In this document: piece by piece, positions 60,449 through 64,000 of the stretch
How positions within the stretch are numbered: the first letter of the stretch is position 1
How the letters are laid out: every line of letters begins with the position of its first letter
Assembly: GCA_023250195.1 (NCBI GenBank)
Contig: JAHFBF010000001.1
Location: 337,907-401,906 of the forward strand
From: Candidatus Melainabacteria bacterium
Lineage (GTDB): Bacteria > Cyanobacteriota > Vampirovibrionia > 2-02-FULL-35-15
Reading direction: 5' to 3'
Length of the DNA stretch: 64,000 bases
Program-made: the position numbers and the translations under genes
The notes under the pieces: model-generated
What the model was told of the DNA's origin: nothing
The model's input: only the letters and a program-made list of their open reading frames with translations
Databases searched by the model: none

Positions 60449-61807
60449 ATGATCCAAGCTCCCACTTATTCTAAGCAAAAAGAAACCCTGTTGCCCTTGC
60501 TGAAAACACCTATTTTCAATAGGCCATCGTCAGATAAAAACGGATCTAATAACTCTTCATTAAATACAACTTTTGGACAAGCTGCCGGAACAACTATTGC
60601 TCTTGGGAGTTTAGCCTTAGCAATGCAAACTGCTGTAAAGAACTGGGGAGAAGACTGGCTTTACAAGCCTTTAAGCATGCAGGCAACTATTGGGTTATTT
60701 GGAGCTGCACTTGCAGGGGTTTCATCACAAAATGATCAAAATCCTTTACTCAAGTTATTGAAAATGCCAATGTTTAAAAAACCAGATTTAAATTCAAAGA
60801 AGCTGTGGTATCACAATACCCCTATTGATACAACTATCGGAACAGCCATTGGAGCAGCAAGTGCAATAGGCAGCATTGGGTGGTTAATTCCCAGAGTAGT
60901 TAGAAAGTGGGGAGAAGATGATATTTATAAGCCAATTGCTATGCACTCTTTGCTTGCAGTACTAGGCACATTAATTGCATGCATTTCAAGCAAGGGCAAT
61001 GTACAAACAGATAAAAATAATCAAAATAAGACTCTTGAAGATTACGCATCAAAATTATTTCCTCTTGAAGTTAAAATAAAAAAAGCAATCAATACCGCCT
61101 CTCTTAAAAAACTTGGCATTGACCGTTTCATTAGCAGTATTTCTGCAAAACAAACAATTGTAATGTGCAGTAATCTTTTAATAGCACTTGGCAGCTTAAA
61201 ACTTCTTTTACCGGCTCTCAGTCCATATCTTGCTATCCCGCTTTCACTAGGAGCAATGCAACTTGCAAACAAAGGACTTAAAAATCCAACCAGAATATCT
61301 CTGACTGCAGCCACTGCTGTAGCACTTACACACCTAAAGTCAAGTTATGATATGCCACGCAGCTTAATAAGACCAATCATGGGGTTAGCTGTCTTCTTAA
61401 TTGAAAATTTTAAAGCTAATAAAGGAAATATGAAAACAATAATAACAAAGGACAATCTGTTTGCTCTTGGAAAACTGGAAGCACTCATCAACACTATTCC
61501 TCCCCTATTAAATGTTTTTACAAAAAAAGTACATATTGCAGTCAATGAATCTGAAAATCCTCTTTCAAGATTTTTTGGCAACATCGGTGTTTTTACATCT
61601 GAAATAGTTGGTCTTAGCGCAGGATTTGTTGCTGCAGGAAAATTTCTTGATACAATGTTTGCGAAATTCAATCTCTGTAAGATGGATTCCCCAACAAGGC
61701 TTGAAGGAGTCCTAATTTTCCCAACCTGTCCATTAGCACAAGTTGCAGAAGTGGCAGAAGCTTCAAGCGCTGGATTCTCAGCAGTACACGCTGGAATGGC
61801 ACACTAA
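60449..61807 (+). CDS. Membrane protein with tandem repeats (cassette copy 2)
   Basis: 452 residues. Residues about 10-95 and about 105-180 are a tandem repeat: each has a LLKxPxF start, a T-rich hydrophobic stretch and KNWGEDWLYKPLSMQ or RKWGEDDIYKPIAMH, ending in a small-residue helix. The rest matches cassette copy 1: KLFPLEVKIKKA, SLIRPIMGLAVFLIE, GNIGVFTSEIVGLSAGFVAAG and a C-terminal TRLEGVLIFPTCPLAQVAEVAE. It lacks the His-rich loop of copy 1. Unknown family, likely inner membrane. Confidence 0.7.
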   Translation: MIQAPTYSKQKETLLPLLKTPIFNRPSSDKNGSNNSSLNTTFGQAAGTTIALGSLALAMQTAVKNWGEDWLYKPLSMQATIGLFGAALAGVSSQNDQNPLLKLLKMPMFKKPDLNSKKLWYHNTPIDTTIGTAIGAASAIGSIGWLIPRVVRKWGEDDIYKPIAMHSLLAVLGTLIACISSKGNVQTDKNNQNKTLEDYASKLFPLEVKIKKAINTASLKKLGIDRFISSISAKQTIVMCSNLLIALGSLKLLLPALSPYLAIPLSLGAMQLANKGLKNPTRISLTAATAVALTHLKSSYDMPRSLIRPIMGLAVFLIENFKANKGNMKTIITKDNLFALGKLEALINTIPPLLNVFTKKVHIAVNESENPLSRFFGNIGVFTSEIVGLSAGFVAAGKFLDTMFAKFNLCKMDSPTRLEGVLIFPTCPLAQVAEVAEASSAGFSAVHAGMAH

Positions 61808-61872
61808 TAAAATAAGCTAAATACTTACTAAATTACAAAGAATCAGAAACACAAATTTCTACATATATTGAA

Positions 61873-63012
61873 ATGTTAGGATTTATACCTATGTTTAATT
61901 GGCTATTAGCTATCATCCTTATATTTTCATTCTGCATTAGCAAAGCAAAAGCACACCATAATCCTACATTTGGCTTCGCTGGAACTGCAGGACCAATATT
62001 AACTAATCCAGCTTCAACAATACCCAAAGGACACTGGGGAGTTGGAATAAGAACTGAATATGTAAACTTTAACGAACTTTCAACAGGTGCTCTAAAATAT
62101 TTTGCAAAGAAAAAAGAGTTTATTCATAGTGGACAATATTTTTTAAGCCCTTCAATTGGAGCTGCTTATGGATTAACTGACAATTTTACAGTTGCTTTGA
62201 GACTTCCTTACAGTGTCCAGGGTAATATAACTGATGGACTCCTAAGTAAAACCGGAATGCCTTACCTTTCTAGATTAGGAAGCTCAGATGGACTTGGAGA
62301 CATAACTCTTTTTGCTCAATATCGTTTCTTAAATTTAAAAGATAAGGCTTTTGAAGCAGCATTGCTCTCCGGGATTACTATTCCATCAGGATTAGCTCAT
62401 GTAAAAGATAAACTTGGGGACAGGTTTGGTGCTGATCATCAACCAAGTAAAAGAGCTTTTGAACCACTTGTCGGTTTATCGATTACTAAACGCTTTGGAC
62501 ATCGTTTGTCTTTTGATACAAATTATCTCTTTACAAAAGCAGTAAAAGGAATTCAAAATTTTTATCCTGGAGATCTTCATAATTATAATCTGGCTCTTTC
62601 ATATAGATTTTTGGAGCAACATCACCACCACCATAACCATTCTGAAGAGCTCCCTGAGCATTCTCATATTCACTTACATGAACATGGTTATGGAGCACCT
62701 ATTGAAGAGTATAAATTTTCTCACTCTCATAAGCATGAACACAAGTGGTATTCAATTTTTGGTGTCGATGGAATTATCGAGTTAAACGGAGAATGGAGAC
62801 AAAAGCAGGTTTTTGGTACAAGACAGCCATTTGGATTTAAAGATGAAAATAATGGTGGTAGTTTTATATATGTTTCTCCCGGCCTGCGTTTAGCAATTGG
62901 TGAAAAATGGGCTACATATTTTTCATTTGGTATACCTACAATTTCTGCTCCCATGGGAAAAGGACAGAAGCCTGATTTCAGGATGATTTGTGGAATCAGC
63001 AGATCATTTTAA
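61873..63012 (+). CDS. Beta-barrel outer-membrane protein with His-rich loop (cassette copy 2)
   Basis: 379 residues with a signal peptide (LLAIILIFSFCISKAKA) and mature start HHNPTFGFAGTAGPILTNPA. The barrel strands follow copy 1 (GIRTEYVNFNELSTG, SPSIGAAYGLTDNFTVALRL, GLGDITLFAQYRFL, LLSGITIPSGLAHVKD, VSPGLRLAIGEKWATYF). A large loop near residues 250-295 is extremely His-rich (HHHHHNHSEELPEHSHIHLH, then SHSHKHEHK), absent from copy 1. It would bind Zn, Ni, Co or Cu at the surface. ATG 61891 is an alternative start. Confidence 0.82.
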   Translation: MLGFIPMFNWLLAIILIFSFCISKAKAHHNPTFGFAGTAGPILTNPASTIPKGHWGVGIRTEYVNFNELSTGALKYFAKKKEFIHSGQYFLSPSIGAAYGLTDNFTVALRLPYSVQGNITDGLLSKTGMPYLSRLGSSDGLGDITLFAQYRFLNLKDKAFEAALLSGITIPSGLAHVKDKLGDRFGADHQPSKRAFEPLVGLSITKRFGHRLSFDTNYLFTKAVKGIQNFYPGDLHNYNLALSYRFLEQHHHHHNHSEELPEHSHIHLHEHGYGAPIEEYKFSHSHKHEHKWYSIFGVDGIIELNGEWRQKQVFGTRQPFGFKDENNGGSFIYVSPGLRLAIGEKWATYFSFGIPTISAPMGKGQKPDFRMICGISRSF

Positions 63013-63014
63013 TT

Positions 63015-64000
63015 TTATGAAGGCCATATACTCATGTTAAAAGCTCTCTCTACAAACCAGATAAAAGCAAGAATGGTAATAGCAACTGATCCTCCTATAA
63101 GAACCACCTTTTGATATATAAGTGAACTACGAAGTTTATATGCAATTGGTAAAAATGCAAGGACAATTGCCATCTGTCCGATTTCAACACCAAGATTAAA
63201 ACTAAAAAGAGAAACTAAAAGTGATTCTTTAGGTAATCCTATATCCATTAGAGCACTTGCAAATCCAAAACCATGTATAAGCCCAAAACAATAAGCAGCA
63301 ATCCATCGTCCATCCTTTAAAACAGGAAAAATATTATTAACTGCAGCAAGAATTACAGAAGCTGCAATTAAAGATTCTACAAGCCTGGACGGCAATTGGA
63401 TAAAACCTAAAACCGCCAGACTAAGCGTTACAGAATGAGCAAGTGTAAAAGCAGTAACTACCTCAAAAACACTTCGAAAGGCTGATTTAAAATTATTTAC
63501 GGGCTCCCACTGATTATTTTTTCTTATAAGCACTGAGGGTAAAAGCAATGCAAGCAAAAATAAAATATGATCAAACCCAATCCAGATATGCCATATTCCT
63601 TCAGCGCAAAAATCAAAAAACTGACGCAAAAAAGTTAATTTATTTAAATCAAAATGCTGAACTTGTTTATCAGGACTAAAAATCGAGGTGAGCGTTTTCC
63701 CTTTATGCTGAATACTTAATAAGCCGCGATGCTGTGGATCAATATCAAAAAATAAACTGTAATCCAAATCAAAAACTTTTGGTATTTTATCTTTCCCGGG
63801 ACAATCTATTAGAAACCGCAGAATCGTATAAGCACCATCGCTGTGATTATCTACAAGCTGCTCAGTTAGGTGATTAATACAATACCCATCACTGGTTTTC
63901 ATCTTAAAATGGCTAAGAGCATATTCTGCAATTCTTTTGTGATTATCACGTAGCTCACGCCAGGTAATTATTCCATCGTTGTTTTTATCTATTCCAATTG
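63015..64000 (-). CDS. HupE/UreJ-type membrane protein with an EF-hand-like N-terminal segment (5' end beyond window)
   Basis: The frame is open to the window edge, so the start lies outside. Visible order: an EF-hand loop DKNNDGIITWREL, a soluble domain of about 110 residues (VFDLDYSLFFDIDPQHRGLL), then six or seven helices with IWIGFDHILFLLALLLPS, FTLAHSVTLSLAV, FGLIHGFGFASAL and FSFNLGVEIGQMAIV. These are HupE/UreJ_2 motifs with helix His/Asp that could carry nickel or cobalt. A shorter protein from the ATG at 63902 is possible but would cut the EF-hand. It converges with the copy 2 barrel gene, 2 bp apart. Confidence 0.88.
   Translation of the reverse strand, partial: IGIDKNNDGIITWRELRDNHKRIAEYALSHFKMKTSDGYCINHLTEQLVDNHSDGAYTILRFLIDCPGKDKIPKVFDLDYSLFFDIDPQHRGLLSIQHKGKTLTSIFSPDKQVQHFDLNKLTFLRQFFDFCAEGIWHIWIGFDHILFLLALLLPSVLIRKNNQWEPVNNFKSAFRSVFEVVTAFTLAHSVTLSLAVLGFIQLPSRLVESLIAASVILAAVNNIFPVLKDGRWIAAYCFGLIHGFGFASALMDIGLPKESLLVSLFSFNLGVEIGQMAIVLAFLPIAYKLRSSLIYQKVVLIGGSVAITILAFIWFVERAFNMSIWPS

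Noticed and set aside
61345-61671. 108-residue ORF antisense to cassette membrane protein 2
   Set aside because: Shadow of the coding strand; similar shadows at 58406-58591 and 58919-59170 were also dropped.

Overview
The window is an AT-rich stretch of a bacterial chromosome with genes closely packed on both strands. The organism looks Gram-negative: it has a secretin, two beta-barrel outer-membrane proteins and a lipobox lipoprotein. It appears to respire at least facultatively, since it has heme synthesis ending in an O2-type HemY, ETF:quinone-oxidoreductase-like FixCX, a ferredoxin-linked 2-oxoacid oxidoreductase and an ATP synthase gamma subunit. The gene mix (RNase J, AarF/UbiB kinase, geranylgeranyl-reductase-family flavoprotein, KorAB, a small protein of cyanobacterial flavour) would fit a non-photosynthetic relative of Cyanobacteria (Melainabacteria/Vampirovibrionia type). 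That placement is inference and not proven by anything here. There are no phage genes, transposases or CRISPR arrays.

Layout. 0-4.6 kb: a ribonucleotide reductase operon on the minus strand (class I beta, cut by the window edge, and a B12-enzyme-like alpha) behind a promoter carrying tandem NrdR-type boxes. 4.7-12.2 kb: a methyltransferase, argS, msrA-msrB, prmC, a second methyltransferase, a mannose-6-phosphate-isomerase-type cupin and a geranylgeranyl-reductase-family protein. 12.2-19.9 kb: a PLP decarboxylase, a small-membrane-protein pair divergent from an oxidoreductase across a double operator, an SRPBCC-like protein, pstC-pstA and a lone atpG. 20-28.9 kb: a secreted protein, korA-korB, a large surface protein, glmS with a leftover second glmS tail, and an FMN reductase. 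29.2-35.7 kb: hemE-hemN-hemH-hemY and a secretin. 35.8-38.5 kb: a cobalamin riboswitch with a terminator, then two unknown membrane-associated proteins. 38.5-53.8 kb: housekeeping genes (pgsA, aroH, gap, ftsY, rnj, dapA, asd, mrp, cdsA, fixC-fixX, ubiB). 53.9-56.7 kb: tRNA-Ala, a fused MFS/spermidine-synthase protein and a UPF0047 protein. 56.7-64 kb: a metal-handling island with two Cys-rich exported peptides, CsoR- and Fur-family regulators with visible operators, two diverged copies of a [membrane protein + beta-barrel] cassette with His-rich segments, and a HupE/UreJ-type protein running off the end.

Two things stand out beyond the gene list. First, the window is peppered with about 28-bp palindromes that share GTAGRG...CYCTAC ends but differ in the middle. 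Many lie inside coding sequences with the frame intact (TPMT-like gene, prmC, geranylgeranyl reductase, oxidoreductase, hemN, DUF4127 gene twice, ftsY three times), and one supplies the rnj stop codon. Second, there are three apparent regulatory systems acting on proteins of unknown function: a B12 riboswitch on a protein with an internally repeated motif, a TGTAACC-N3-GGTTACA operator shared by two paralogous small-membrane-protein loci, and the CsoR/Fur-controlled island.
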